From: Struthidea cinerea
Lineage: Eukaryota > Chordata > Aves > Passeriformes > Corcoracidae
Assembly (NCBI GenBank): GCA_013397865.1
Contig: VZTI01001819.1
Span: forward strand, 558,001 to 622,000
DNA: 64,000 nucleotides
Reading direction: 5' to 3'
Below the pieces are notes generated by a model, which saw only the letters and a program-made list of their open reading frames with translations, was not told the origin of the DNA and searched no databases. The position numbers and the translations under genes were made by a program. This document shows, one piece after another, positions 1-11,825 of this stretch; the stretch's first letter is position 1; the number at the start of each line of letters is the position of its first letter.

Positions 1-1300
1 TATGAAAGGTTCACATAAAAAAGTGGCTGCATTTTCCTTTCTCTCAGAAGCTGGAGAAAAGAGCACTGTGTGTGAAGAATTAGGTATGGTTTACAAAACC
101 CTGGTGCATTTAAAATCTAATCATAAAGCAATGACTTGTGCTCAAAGGTTCATATAAGTGCTTCCATTGTTTTGTCTCCAGTGGGTACCATCAAGAGTTT
201 TTATTTTTTTATGTTGACAGTTTACTGTTCAACAAGTAGTTAGAGAAAGGACTGTTATTTTTCTGAATGTGTATAAGTAGCCATTGGGGGATACAAATGC
301 TATGTTCATGTACTTATGGGTCAGAATGCCCTAACATACATTTTCATGGAGGACTAAAAATATAGAATCTTTCAGTAAGTGATACTGAAAACCTATACAT
401 GGGCTAGGTAGGGTGTGACAACATCTTAAGGGGAATATTGGAAAGCAAAATTCCACCCTTAGCTTCCTAAGGGTATTATTAGTGGTGGCTACTTGTTTCT
501 AAATTTATAGACTAAATAAGGTCAAAACTACAGTTCAGGCGTAAGAAACAAATGCTCTTCCAACCCATAACTTTGCCAAGGGAAGCAAAGTAATAATGAT
601 TAATAGTTATATTAATGATTATTATTAAAGTTGCATAAGGGGTTCTTGCTGCTTGAATACAGGCTAGGTCTCACTCTACCTATCTTGCCTCTGTCTTTAG
701 TGCCATGTTTGCTTTTCTGAAGGGGCATGAAGAAAGCTGATGTGCTGTGGTCAGGAGTGCTAGTTCCAAAAAATTAGCTTCACAATCCTATTTGCTGAAA
801 AATCACACCCTCCTACAAGAGTAATCTTACTAAATTTATTTGTTTAGTCTATCATTATAGAAGTTAAAACAATACTGGTACAAATCATCTGAGACTATTG
901 TAATATATTACATTTCAGTAGCTGAGGAATAAAGAAGGCTTTTATAAAACAGGAATCACAATAGTTAAGTTTTGTTAAAATGTATGGAATGGTCATCGAA
1001 TTATATTACGCTTTCTAGGAAAATTAATAGGTGCTGTTGTGTAAGTTTCATAACCTTTGATTCCCACTAGTTACCAGAGCAATACTAGACAAAACATCTA
1101 TCCATGCAAAATATTTCAACTGTAATATAACTTAATCACTTTCCCTTCATCTGAAGCAAAGTATTCATGTAATGATCTTCAATTCACTGTTCATGCTATC
1201 TAGAGTAAGATGGTAGTTGTTGAAATACCTAGACGTGACAGTATCGGCAAGACAAATTTCTGCTTTCCAGTTCTTGCACTGTGCACACAAAATCAAGTAA
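1..1300. other. Unique AT-rich non-coding DNA
   Basis: No open frame, RNA gene or recognisable repeat can be supported here. The sequence is AT-rich with scattered A and T runs and ends where the CR1 tail begins at 1301. Confidence 0.6.
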
Positions 1301-1372
1301 TCATAGAATCACTTATGTTGGAAAACATCTCTCAGATTATCGAGTCCAACCATTAGCCCAGCACTAGACAAT
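1301..1372 (-). repeat. Second CR1 3' tail
   Basis: A 72-bp stretch carries a complete CR1 3' end by itself: the TCATAGAATCA tail, then 'GTTGGAAAACATCTC' and 'CGAGTCCAACCATTAGCCCA'. It is separated from the main CR1 body by spacer sequence, and the body has its own tail at about 1488. It is either an independent tiny CR1 insertion or the priming tail used when the longer unit was reverse-transcribed. Confidence 0.8.
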
Positions 1373-1487
1373 CTGTCGCTCATTCTAAGGCTCAACACTG
1401 TGTTTGTCAGTACACACATGCCAGTAATTGAGTTTGGTGCTTCCATATAGGAATTATTGAGATACGCTTCCGTCCCATAACAGAAGC
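1373..1487 (-). repeat. CR1-linked 3' extension, copy A
   Basis: About 115 bp of sequence that I do not recognise as CR1. It lies between two CR1 tails and is clearly homologous to 18659-18783. Shared words include 'CAACACTGT', 'CAGTACACACATGC', 'AGTTTGGTG' and 'TTCCA.ATAG'. In both places it abuts the 3' end of a minus-strand CR1 body, so the two were copied together. Confidence 0.8.
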
Positions 1488-1559
1488 TTAGAATCATTTA
1501 GGTTGGAAATGACCTTTAAGATCATGGATTCCAACAGTTAAAGTTACGCTGCCAAGTCC

Positions 1560-2935
1560 CTAGCTATTTCCCTAAGTGCCACATATACACGTCTTTTAAA
1601 TACCTCCAGGGATGGTGATGCAACCACTTCCCTGGGAAGCCTCTTCCAATACTTGACGACCATTCAGGTGAAAAAATTTTTCCTAATATCCAATCTAAAC
1701 CTCCCCAGGTGCAACTTGAGGCCATTTCCTCTTGTCCTATTGCTTGTTACTTGGAAGAAGAAACTGATCCCCACCTCACTCCAATCTCCTTTCAGGTAGT
1801 TGCAGAGAGCAGTAATGTTCTGCCTGAGCCTCATTTTTCTGGGCTAAACAATCCCAGTTCCCACCAGACTTGTGCTTCAGACCCTTCACCAGCTCTGTTG
1901 CTCTTCTCTGGACACGCTCCAGACCCTTGATGTCTTTCTTGTAGTGAGGGGCCCAAAACTGAACACAGGCTTCCAGGTGCAGCCTCACCAGTGCTGAGTG
2001 CAGGGGGAAAATCACTGCCCTGCTCCTGCTGGCCACGCTATTGCTGATACAGGCCAGGATGCCATTGGCCTTCTTGGCCACCTGGGCTCACTGCTGGCTC
2101 ATGTTCAGCCACTCTCACCAGCATCCCCAGGTCCTTTTCCACTGGGCAACTTTCCAGCTACTCTGCTCCCAGCCTGTAGCTCTGCCTGGGGTTATTGTGA
2201 CCCAGGGGCAGGACTCAGCCCTTTGCCTTGTTGGACCTCATACAACTGGCCTCGGCCCACCAATCCAGCCTGTCCAGATCCCTCAGCAGGGCCTCCCTAC
2301 TTTCCAGCAGATCAACTTCCACCCAATTTGGTGTGATCTGCAAACTGACTTCTCCCCTTATCTGGATCACAGGTAAAGACATTAAACAGGACTGCCCCCA
2401 ATACTGAGTCCTGGGGAACACCACTCATGACCATTGCCAGCTGGATGTAACTCCACCACCACTCTCTGGGCTCAGTCACCTACTCATTTTCTTTTACTGG
2501 ACAAACAGTGCACCTGTTCAAGGCATGAGCAGCCAGTTTCTCCAGAATACTGTGGGAAGTGGTATTAAAGGCTTTACTGAAGTCCAGTCTCAAGATGATG
2601 TGCTCCATGACCTTACCCAGAACCAAGGTAAGACTGACAGGCCTGTAGGTCCCCAGATTCTCCTTCCAACCCTTCTTATAGATGGGTGTCACATTTGCAA
2701 ACTTCCAATCAACTGGGACCTTCCTGGTTCGCCAGAGCTGCTGGTAGAAAGTTGCTTTGTGAGTTGTTCTGCCAGCTCCCTCTGTACTCTGGCGTGAATC
2801 CCATCCAGCTCCAAAGACTTGTGTGTGTTGTGGTGATATAGCAGCTCACCAGCCATTTTCCCTTGGAATATGGTGTCTTCATTCTGCTCCCTGTCCCGGT
2901 CTTCCAGCTCAGGGGGCTGGTACCCAGACACCAAC
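1560..2935 (-). pseudogene. CR1 ORF2 reverse transcriptase remnant (broken)
   Basis: The C-terminal part of a CR1 ORF2 reverse transcriptase read on the minus strand in several frames. From 5' to 3' the pieces are: 2689-2934, finger-region wording such as ELDGIHARVQRELAEQLTK; 2480-2692, TPIYKKGWKENLGTYRPVSL, then the palm motif LDFSKAFN; 2327-2344, the catalytic FADD box altered to FADH, so the second catalytic aspartate is lost; about 2215-2320, DLLESREALLRDLDRLD; and 1776-2081, AKKANGILACISNSVASRSR with CVQFWAPHYKKDI. A deletion at about 2590 joins HIIL directly to LDFSKAF, removing the sequence that normally separates them. With frameshifts, stops and the lost catalytic residue, it cannot encode an active enzyme. 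In an intact LINE this protein nicks target DNA and reverse-transcribes its own RNA. Confidence 0.9.
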
Positions 2936-3080
2936 TGGTCTAACTGTTCAAGACTGAGGCAAAGAAAGCATTAAGTTCCTCAGCCTTTTCCTCATCCTTT
3001 GTCACTGTTTCCCCCTGCATGAAGTAAAGGATGGAAATTCTCCTCAGCCTTCCTTTTGTTGCTGATGTATCTATAGAGGT

Positions 3081-4918
3081 GGCAAGGAGCTACACAAAGC
3101 AATTGAGTCACCAAAGCTTGGAGGACATGAAGATTGAAAAGACTATGACAGCAGCCACCACTGTCTCTCTCAGGTCGCAGAGGATATAGTACAACCAGCC
3201 TTCTTTGAATAAGGCATCATGCCAAACCTATCATGCCAGACAAGTGCTTTTAACAGCTGCAATTAAAAACGCACCAGTGTCTCCAGAGAAATATATTTTC
3301 CTTCCTGCAAGTGCATTTTTCTGCCATTCTCACTTTCATTCCTCCCTCATATGACAAAATCCTAAGGTCCAAAATGTACAAATGAACCAGTGGCAGGCCT
3401 GACATTCAATATCTGGCAATTCCCACTGAGATAGCAAATGGTACTTCATGTTACTGGGAAGTGAACATTCCTCAGAGGATCCAAGCATATGTCTCACAAA
3501 CCACACTTGAAATTGAGATTTTTTTCTGCTGCTATACAGAATTTCAGCTTACGTAATTTTAAATCAGATCTCAGTAATTTCAGTTATAAGGTCAAAGGAG
3601 TATTAAAAAAAATCCTAATAAGCTTAATCAATATGTGCAAATAATTTTAAAGCAGGGGATTTTTTTTTTGCATATATAGTCTACAAAGGAATGTAACGTA
3701 ATGTTTATGGTACAAGTGTTCCAAGCAAATCTGTACTAACCTTTCCAGATAAAGGCTGACATGAATATTCAGATATTTCATTTGTAACATAACACCTAAT
3801 TTTTCTCATAGATTTTACCATATATAATAGGAAGTTAACAGGCAAAAAGGAGATGTGACTAGAGATAGCAGAAACCACACATGTAGAGATATCAAATCCA
3901 TTTTTGTACACTGAAAAGGCAATGGTATATGGAGCTGTTGTGCTTAACTTTAGTGCACTCTGAGATAGCAAAGAAAAAGTCAAAAATGGTTACTGTGTAT
4001 TAAAAAGGCAGCTTTTTTAAGACAAACGATGTCCTATCTTTTATTTTATTATGTCCTATATTTTATTTTTCTACCCCACTAATAAATTTCAGCAATTTAT
4101 ATCTGTAACAGCAGAATTTTCTTTATCAAGTACTTGAATACCTACAGTTACTTGGGATATTATCAGTGATTATCTATGCTGATCATTGTTTAGAGACAGA
4201 TAAAGCAGTCTTTAAAGGGTTAAGAGAAAAGCAACTATAGCTGTGTATGAGAAGGGATGTTGAGTGTATTTTTTTAAGAGCTAAAAGAGAATGATTTGAA
4301 GTCAATTCAATGTCACCTACTGTGTCAAGTTGCTTGGATGGTACATTAAGGCTTTGAACTTTTCCAGTCTTCTAATCCTAGTCTTTTGGAACTGAGGGAC
4401 ACATAAACTGAAAACAAACAGGCTTTTGCAGTACCTGAGGTCACAAGAGAAAAGAGATGCAGGTGAAAAGGCTATCAAGGCAGGTTTGGCCAAGGTATCA
4501 TTCATAACCCCAGCAGTGACAAAGCCTTGCAAATTGAAGCCTCTGGCTCCTAACCCCTTATTTGTCTGGTGTAGATGGGGTCACCAGTACTTCATCTTAC
4601 AGCAGCAAGTAATCCTGAAGACAAAAACTTCGATTTCCATGATAAGAAACATTTGAATTTTAACCAAATTAGCGACATTTATAAGATGATTTGAATGTTA
4701 AGTTGAACATATTTGATTAGACAATAAAATTTTATTTAGCTAATTGTTTTTATTTTTGTGAACACAGCACACTAGAGGACAGTAGAAAGTTTCCTCTGGG
4801 ATCTGCACAATAACAGCTCTAGAGCTGTGATATACACATACTACATTCTTTGCCCAAATGAATGACACAAAGATTGCCTGTCATAAGTGAAGTCAGTGAA
4901 CATTATGTGGAAAAGACA
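3081..4918. other. Unique AT-rich non-coding DNA
   Basis: No gene or repeat family recognised. A T9 run lies near 3661. A 16-bp perfect palindrome at 4813-4828 is listed separately. The longest open frames here (about 70-92 codons) show no recognisable protein pattern. Confidence 0.55.
4813..4828. repeat. 16-bp perfect palindrome
   Basis: ACAGCTCTAGAGCTGT equals its own reverse complement. Roughly one such palindrome is expected by chance in a window this size, so it carries little weight alone. Confidence 0.8.
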
Positions 4919-5064
4919 TCAGAACAAAGGAGATAATTTGCAGATGATGTTAGTTCTGTGAGAATAAGAGTGTTATTTTATCAGTGCACAGTCAGAACAA
5001 TAGAAATAATTTGCAGATAAAGTTTGAAAGAAAAGCAAGGGGGAAAACGGTATTTTTGTCACAG
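4919..5064. repeat. Diverged 73-bp tandem duplication (two units)
   Basis: Unit 1 is 4919-4991 and unit 2 is 4992-5064, each 73 bp. Both begin TCAGAACAA, continue with AATAATTTGCAGAT or GATAATTTGCAGAT, and end in a T-rich stretch followed by CACAG. The middles have drifted strongly. The AATTTGCAGATGATG string resembles the CR1 FADD-coding site, but the flanks do not support CR1. No frame is open through both units. Confidence 0.65.
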
Positions 5065-5225
5065 ATAAAGTCTAAAGTTTGTGATGACTACTCTCCTGAA
5101 AGATTAGGATGATTCACTGCAGAAAAAGGAAGCTAAATAAATAATTTGTCTTCACCCAAAAATGTGTCAGAGGAAATCCATGGGGATTTGAAATACATTG
5201 TTCCATAAGCAGGGGCTACAAATGC

Positions 5226-5312
5226 ATTTTTCTTTTGGGTTTTTGGTTGGTTGGCTGGTTGGTTTGTTTGTTGTTTGTTTGGTTGGTTGGTTGGTTGGGG
5301 TTTTTTTGTTGT
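5226..5312. repeat. TTGG/TTTG simple repeat
   Basis: An irregular run of GGTT and GTTT units ending in GGGG and a T7 run. It produces spurious Trp/Leu/Val-rich frames on the plus strand and Asn/Gln/Pro/Thr-rich frames on the minus strand (5133-5504); these are not genes. Confidence 0.9.
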
Positions 5313-6837
5313 TTTCAATTACGTTCTGACTCCTTACATACCTTTTTCTGTATTCTAGGTTCTCTGGGTGCACACAGTCCCTCATGTAGTAAATTCGGTT
5401 TTCTTCCATTCCTCTCTTACCTATATTTCCCTAAACTCATCCCAGTCTTCCTCACAGGCTTCTTAGTAGCTTCTGCCCAGCTGTGTGCCAGTGCTGTGCA
5501 CTGACTGGCCCATGGGCACACACTTGCATTGCTTATGCAGCTGACTTTGGAGCCAAGACTGAAGTTTTTCTGTCAATTTGATTGAATTTGTGTCTCTCTA
5601 CCTGTAGTTATAAAAATCTTCAGATCTTTGAGATCAGTGAGTTTACAAGAGTTTTGTTAAGAAGCTCAGTCCATTCTTCTGGCAGTTCCATCACTGGTGT
5701 TAGGCAGAGCATCCCAGTTCCCCCAAGCACTGAAGCCAGTCAGACACCATCACAGACACAACTGCAACAGACATGCTGTCCTGCCAGACTGCACTGATCG
5801 TGAACAAGCTACTCAACAGGTATTCCCAAAAGCCCCAAGCAGATGACTTGCTTCACTTTATACTTCATTTTCCCCCTCTTCCCAAGCTATTTGTGTTTAC
5901 CATCCACAATCCCTCCTAAATGAACTGCCCTCTCTAATTTACCCTTACCTCCCTGGCTCCGGTTTTGCTGACTTTATACCCTTACTTGGTGGCTCTGACA
6001 CAGTTGTCCCGGTACTTCCTGCCTTGGCCCTCAGTTCTGTGCAACTGTTGTTCCCTTCCTTTATGCATGGTGTCCTGCTGTCTCTCATGTGGCCATCTTA
6101 CGAATGTCACCAAAGGACAGGATAGGTCATCTGCACTGCTCCCATTTGCTGTGAGCACTCGGCAGCTCCGCATGTCATTATCCTATCTGATGTGCAATAG
6201 CTCAGAATCTACACACACATAGCTTAACCTTTGAAGGGGAAGATTTACAGACACGCAAACTGACTGTACATGCATATTAAGCTCAAAACCTAGGAACAAA
6301 GGCACAGTGCCCTGGTAAAATCAAACAGCCATGCAAAATCCATCTCAGTCCCAAGGGAAACGGAATTTCAAGAATCTCCACAAGAAGAGAGATAAGTGAT
6401 AGTACCTGATGGGAAGCAGAAAGAGATTTTACTTGGGATATGAGTAGATGAATGCGGTTTTTCTACTACAGTAAAGTTAGTGGTTCCAAGAAGCCCACTG
6501 CTATGTTGAAAATACAGATTTACTTATTAAATACAAATCTAAAAATTAGACATTGCAGCAAGGCTATGTGAGAAATGGTGAGAATAATAGACTTTTATCT
6601 GAATCTTTTGGTAAATGTCAGATATTAGAATACTAGTGAGGAAAACATAAAAACATCTATACACATCATAGATATCACAGAGACACAGTGAAAGTGCTTT
6701 TTAACAAACATATACAAGAAGGTGTAAAATTGCATATATTATCTAGAAGACTTTGAAATTCAGAAAGACCTACTAACTTACTGGGTATCTCAGGGTGGAT
6801 CTAGCAAGAGAAAAAAGAGTCCTTGCCAAGGAGCAGG
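5313..6837. other. Unique non-coding DNA, moderately mixed composition
   Basis: Pyrimidine-rich and CT-rich from about 5340 to 6110 on the plus strand, then AT-rich. Open frames up to about 89 codons overlap each other on both strands and show no recognisable domain. No repeat family was recognised. Confidence 0.5.
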
Positions 6838-6886
6838 AGGGGGGTTGGGGATTTTTTTTTTTAATTTTTTTTTTTAGGACACATCA
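6838..6886. repeat. G-rich then poly-T low-complexity tract
   Basis: A G6TTGGGG block is followed by two T runs of about 12 bases separated by AA. It resembles neither a CR1 tail nor a complete G-quadruplex, because only two long G runs are present. Confidence 0.8.
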
Positions 6887-8313
6887 TTAATTAAACCTTT
6901 AATGCAAAAGTTCAGTAAGTTTCAAGACATGAAAAAAAGCTACTGTGGAGAAGCTACTGTAGGTTTGTTTTTAACTTGAAATTAACTGGCAGAGCAGAGC
7001 TAATATGGGGTCACTGTGAAATGATGAGGTTTACTATATAAAAAAAAGATTTGAAGTTCTTGCTCTGACTTAAAAAGCAGACTAAAAGAGAAATAAAAAA
7101 AAACCACAGTAAGATCTCTCAATAAGATTATCTAAAGGATAAATGAGCACATGAGAGCTACTACCTACTAAGAGAAAGTACATTGAATACACAAAAGCAA
7201 ACCCCTTTTGAAGTGTAGGTAGGAAAAATAAGAAGAGACCATTCTAACTGCATCAGCAGTTTTCTGAAATGATCTGAAAATGGAAAAAGAATCATTATAA
7301 AAGTGGAAACAAAAGCAGATAATTAATGATAAGCATAATGGAGAATTCACATGCCCCATATGGATAAAAACTGAAAGACGGGGGTGCAAAACATCTTTCA
7401 ATTAGCTAGAGAAAAAAGGCAATGAGGAGAAAGTACATAAATACATTAAGCAGTCATGGGAAGACAAACGAAAGGAAGAGGTCACTATTTAATTGGACAG
7501 GAGACATAAATATGGATGATACACAGAGATGGTTAGTGTTCCACACTACCTCAGGTTTCATACATGGAAGAATTAATTACAAGCAGATACCAAACAAAAT
7601 GCATTTTAAACAGTAGTCCAGGAAAATAAAAGAAGCTGAAGAATATGCAGAAAAAGTGAACATACAAAGCTTCAGAGAGTGAATTACCCTAGAGAACTTT
7701 TCTAACTAGCCAAGGCAGTCTCAACAGAGAGATCCCCTGCAAGCATACAAGAAGGAAGTAGCAGAATACCAAACACACCTCCTCTATCTACTGGGATAAG
7801 GAAAGGCTGAGGAAATAGAAACATATTAATCTAGCTTTGAAAGTCAAAATATTGCAAAATATCAAAAAAAGGAAAGCCATAAAAAGAATATAACACAATA
7901 TATAGGCAGACAATAAGAGTTTGCCAAGCATAGTAAAGCCAATGTAATTGCCTGCCACCAGCAAATGTAAGAATTACTTTAATACGGTTAGTGATACTGC
8001 TGCAAATTTAATAAATGATCTTGTTAATGATAACTGGAATGTAATTACTACAGAGAACCATGACTTTGGGAAAAAAAATCACAACCATTCCTGCCATTAT
8101 CAATTGTCAGTCAGCAATTCTGGAGTCACCAAACTTGGAGAACATCTTCAGTGCTGGCCCAAATCTGGGACTAGAATGCATTTTCAACAATAATTTACAC
8201 AACTGCAGTGGCGATGCCATGATGATTTTTTGCTTTTTCTTTTATACCTTTTTATATACCTGTTTACAGCTTTTGTATTCTTAGTGTTTTTAGCCTACAT
8301 TCTTAGACTTATT
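6887..8313. other. A/purine-rich non-coding DNA
   Basis: The plus strand is unusually A and purine rich from about 7070 to 7900, with many GAAAGA/AGGAAA words. It may be a very old retroelement, but I could not find a recognisable motif or open frame. A 10-bp direct repeat AAGCTACTGT occurs at 6937 and 6951. Confidence 0.4.
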
Positions 8314-8674
8314 TGTCAAGCTGGGAGACTAAACATTTTAGAAGCCTCGTAGTTAGGGATCAGAAAGCCCCAGACACCAAGGTCCTCTCCAGAACACATT
8401 TTGTAAACTGAGATAGAACCATCCAGGGGAAGGTTCCTCGGGGACGGGGGCTCACTCGAGCCTCTCATTGGGGAACCTTTGATAGATATGCTAATTAGTA
8501 AGACCTATAGTGTTATACCAGATCTATTGTTGGTGTGCACTGCGGTGTGCCTTTCGGTGCATTCCACCTGGACGTGGTGCACCTAAGGATCCTTAAAATA
8601 AATACTGAGGTAAAACCCCTTTTTTCCTTCTAACTGTGTTTGATCCTTGATTTTAAGACCAGGAAAAGGCATCA
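8314..8674 (+). mobile_element. Solo LTR of an avian endogenous retrovirus
   Basis: The 3' part has the layout of an avian ERV LTR: GGTGCACCTAAGGATCCTT, a polyadenylation signal AATAAA at 8598-8603, a 'TGAGGTAAAACCCC' R/U5-type stretch, then GTTTGATCCTTGATTTTAAG and an end near AGGCATCA (8674). The 5' boundary is uncertain; a TGTC at 8314 is the best candidate. No primer-binding site, gag, pol or env sequence follows, so this is a solo LTR left by recombination. I saw no convincing target-site duplication, probably because of age or a wrong boundary. The family is likely ERVL-like, but that is from memory of avian LTRs and not shown by the sequence. Confidence 0.72.
8598..8603 (+). promoter_or_regulatory. 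LTR polyadenylation signal
   Basis: AATAAA in the position expected for the R region of the LTR. It also sets the element's orientation as plus. Confidence 0.6.
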
Positions 8675-11600
8675 GTGGAACTGCATTCATATCACTCTAG
8701 GGGTAAAAAGCATTTTGCCAGACAGCATCAGAATTCAAAATAATTTTGACAAAGTTCAGTGTGTTCAAAATTGAGAGGATAAAATTCAACAGAGACCAGG
8801 CAAAGTACTGATATTAGAAAGGAGAGATCATGTGTACTAATACAAAAAGTGACTATACAATCAGGGAAGAACTGGCTCATAGGAAGCTAGGTGTTAACAG
8901 TAATCACATAGCAATCAGTAAGGCCAATGGCATTTCAGAAAAAGGGCATACTTCTTTCTGGGTTATGTTAGTAGGAGATGCCTTGTGACAGGGTGTCAAT
9001 CATTAAACTTCCTGAGCTGGTAGAGCACTCCAGAAATTATTAAACTTTCAAAAGCAGTTCCCTTTCAGAAAGCTATAAAGTAGAGAAAGGAAAAAAAAGA
9101 CCAATAACCAAACCCAGCACATTCGAAGTGTTTTAACCAGGATGCAAGATTGAAAGAGTTGTCTTACTAGCAGTGCACTCATATATGGCATGGTGTTTCA
9201 TGTAAACCTCTTATGGGTAACTGCACCATGGCACACTCTGTAAAAAATATCTGTAATCAGCACATAGATTTTCATAGCAACTGCCTTAAAAAAATACATT
9301 CTCTTTTCTTTCTGATACCCCATTAGGGTAATGACTTCAAACTGAAAAAAAGCTGCCCTAGTAGAAAAATGGAGCATCACTGAAACAAGGTAAAATTTGG
9401 CAAACAAACTAGAAAGTACATTACAATTTATTGTATCATTCTGTTTATCCTTTGAATGGTTATCAACATCTATAGTTACTGGACATACTAAGTAGGGTAT
9501 GTGTATTGTAGGGGCCTTTTATCTCTCCAGGCCTCCTGAGGCTCTTTAAAAAAAAGGCTTATTCTTAATGTTCATATGCTTCCTCTTCTTTCTATAGTAA
9601 AACAAACATCATGCTTCCTCATCGGAACAAAATGTAAAAATATTAATGATCACTGTTGACCATATGATAAAGTATTAAGGTCTAGACTGAGGTATTTGCA
9701 AAGGTGATGGACTTCGCTGTTGTAACAGGAGTACAAGTTGGATCTTGGCAATGATGACATGAGCTGTGGTCAGCAGCAGCTGTACAGAGTTTTGTTAGAG
9801 TAACTGCTCAGAATATGGTCAGTATGGTCAGAATAAAGTCTACACTCCTGGTCCTTGGGAGGAAAAGTGCAGAACAATAATAGGTATATTGAAAGAACAG
9901 ACTCAGTGTAACAGTGAGGCCCCAGGGAATGAAGCATATGCTGCAAATGGTCTGTTCCTGGCCACTAAAGGAGTGCAACTTGGAGAGCTCAGCAGAATTA
10001 CTTTTATAGCACAATAAAGAAAATAAAAAACACACACCAAACACATAAATCTGGATACATATAAAGAAAATTCAAAGGAGAAAACAAGAAAGAATGTAAG
10101 ATCACAGCCCCTACAAGAATGAGCACGAAGGAGAAGAAGGGAGAGCATTGCTCCAGCAGTGTCTCCCCTGCTTAAGGATGCTGCACCTGATTAATGTCCC
10201 ACACTCCTTCAGCAAAGGAAAAGAAGTGCTGTTTGGTTTGATGTTCATCATATTTTGCTTCTGCAATGTAGAAATCATACATGAAGTGTTATCTGTTACT
10301 ACATACGTACAATGGCAGTTTTAAAGAGTGGCATGTGTATGTGTGTTTTCTTTAGCAACACTCTCCTACACAGTAGCATGATCGATACTGCAGTACCAAA
10401 TCAGAATAAACTCCGATGCAACAGTAGATCATACTTAGACCTGAGCTACTTTAGCATAGATATGTTAAAATACAAAATTATTTTTTAAAAATTCCTCTAT
10501 AGCATAATTAGGGCTGATAACAGGTATTCAGTTATCCTGCTATCCTTCCTATAATTTTAGAAGTTGCAAGATGCCCATTCAGTTCCACATATGATGTACT
10601 AAAATGGTCATATGCAGCAATGGCAGAACAAGCCTCCATGGGTTGATGTCACCAAACGTCAAGAAACTTTCACTCAAAGCAGCAAGAGTCAAGAGGATAC
10701 AATTCTACAGGGTGACAGATTCGCTTTCAGATTGCATGAGGACTAAATTTGTGTGCTATAAAAAACCATAAGTTATTTGATAAAGAAAAGTTAAATTCAT
10801 AGACTGGTACAAATTTTCCAAATAATCAGTCCTCTTTTACTTGAATGACTGAGCCAAAATAAAAGTGCTATTTATTTTCTCTAGGCTGCATATCACATCT
10901 GGAGTTTTCTCTGTAAGGTTTAGTCTGTAAGTATGCACCCACGCAGGAGAGAATGAAAGAACCCTGCAATTAGAGCCCTACGCAAACCAGCCAAATTTTA
11001 GGCCTGAGTGTAGACTATTTACCTAGCTGTATCTCCTTTGAAACAGGTAAACAGAGGGAACCTAGGGAGGAATGGGGGCAAGGTTGAAGTCTTTTCCAGC
11101 CTTGTTGGCTAGAACAGCTGTGCCACTGCAGAGAGATACTAATTTCCAGAAGTAAATTACTATTCCCCCAGAGCAAGGAAGAAGCAGAAGAGAAAATATG
11201 ATTCAGAGGAAAATCTGAGTCACCAAAGTTCCCCAGGCTGGCATTACAATGATGCAGTTCACAAACCACCTCTTGCTGAAGGCTATGCCAATAGGCACAA
11301 TCTCACCCTAAATAAAGGACAGGACAGTTGTATCAGCAACTTACAGTTTCCAAAAGTAAGCTTTATAGGCTGATGTTTAAGGCTTAGGGGAAGATCAAGA
11401 ATTTAGGAAGCTATGAGACAGAGCACTCGCTATGTTCTCATACTAAAATATCTGTGTCACATGCCTTGTGTCTTTTCATAGCACAGAAAGTCCCCTCTGT
11501 GGAATAAAAACCCAGATGGATAATTTTATAATGATTAGGCATCACTGTTTAAATGTAGACAACCATGAATCACTCTGCAACAGCTGCCAGCAATTTGCCT

Positions 11601-11751
11601 TGGAAATAAAAGCAATCATCTACCAAGTTGAAAGAGCTACTTTATGGGAAAGGGATGGAAGCATGTGTTCAATAAAAACAGACACAAAAATCCAGAAATT
11701 CAAAATGATTTCGTTTTGACGAAGTATTCTGTAGTAGTTACAGATGATCAT

Positions 11752-11825
11752 CATTTAGATGGCTCTGGAGTCATGTGGTCCAATCACAGGGCCAGTGCTG
11801 AATATTGATATTCATCATCTAAATG
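11752..11825. repeat. Inverted repeat flanking a possible CR1 scrap
   Basis: CATTTAGATG at 11752-11761 is the reverse complement of CATCTAAATG at 11816-11825, giving a 10-bp stem with a 54-bp loop. The loop contains 'CATGTGGTCCAATCACAGGG', which resembles the CR1 3' UTR wording CATCTGGTCCAACCCCC in minus orientation, but it is too short to be sure. Confidence 0.45.

Larger units (their letters stand above)
1301..3080 (-). mobile_element. CR1 LINE, 5'-truncated, with doubled 3' tail
   Basis: This is a minus-strand CR1 retrotransposon. The plus strand reads the family backwards: a TCATAGAATCA tail (reverse complement of the TGATTCTATGA end), then the 'GGTTGGAAATGACCTTTAAG' 3' end, 'TACCTCCAGGGATGGTGATG', and reverse transcriptase sequence up to about 3080. 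The CR1 body starts near 1488. To its left lie a ~115-bp spacer (1373-1487) and another CR1 3' tail (1301-1372). The element lacks ORF1 and the endonuclease half of ORF2, as is usual for 5'-truncated CR1. I saw no target-site duplication. The wording best matches the CR1 type common in neoavian genomes, but the subfamily name needs a repeat-library search. Confidence 0.92.

Noticed and set aside
1709..2376. Plus-strand frames of 73-112 codons
   Set aside because: They are antisense to the CR1 ORF2 remnant.
6838..6852. Possible G-quadruplex
   Set aside because: Only two long G runs are present; four are needed.
7070..8150. A-rich plus strand suggesting an old retroviral or LINE internal region
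   Set aside because: No readable protein motif in any frame and no boundaries.
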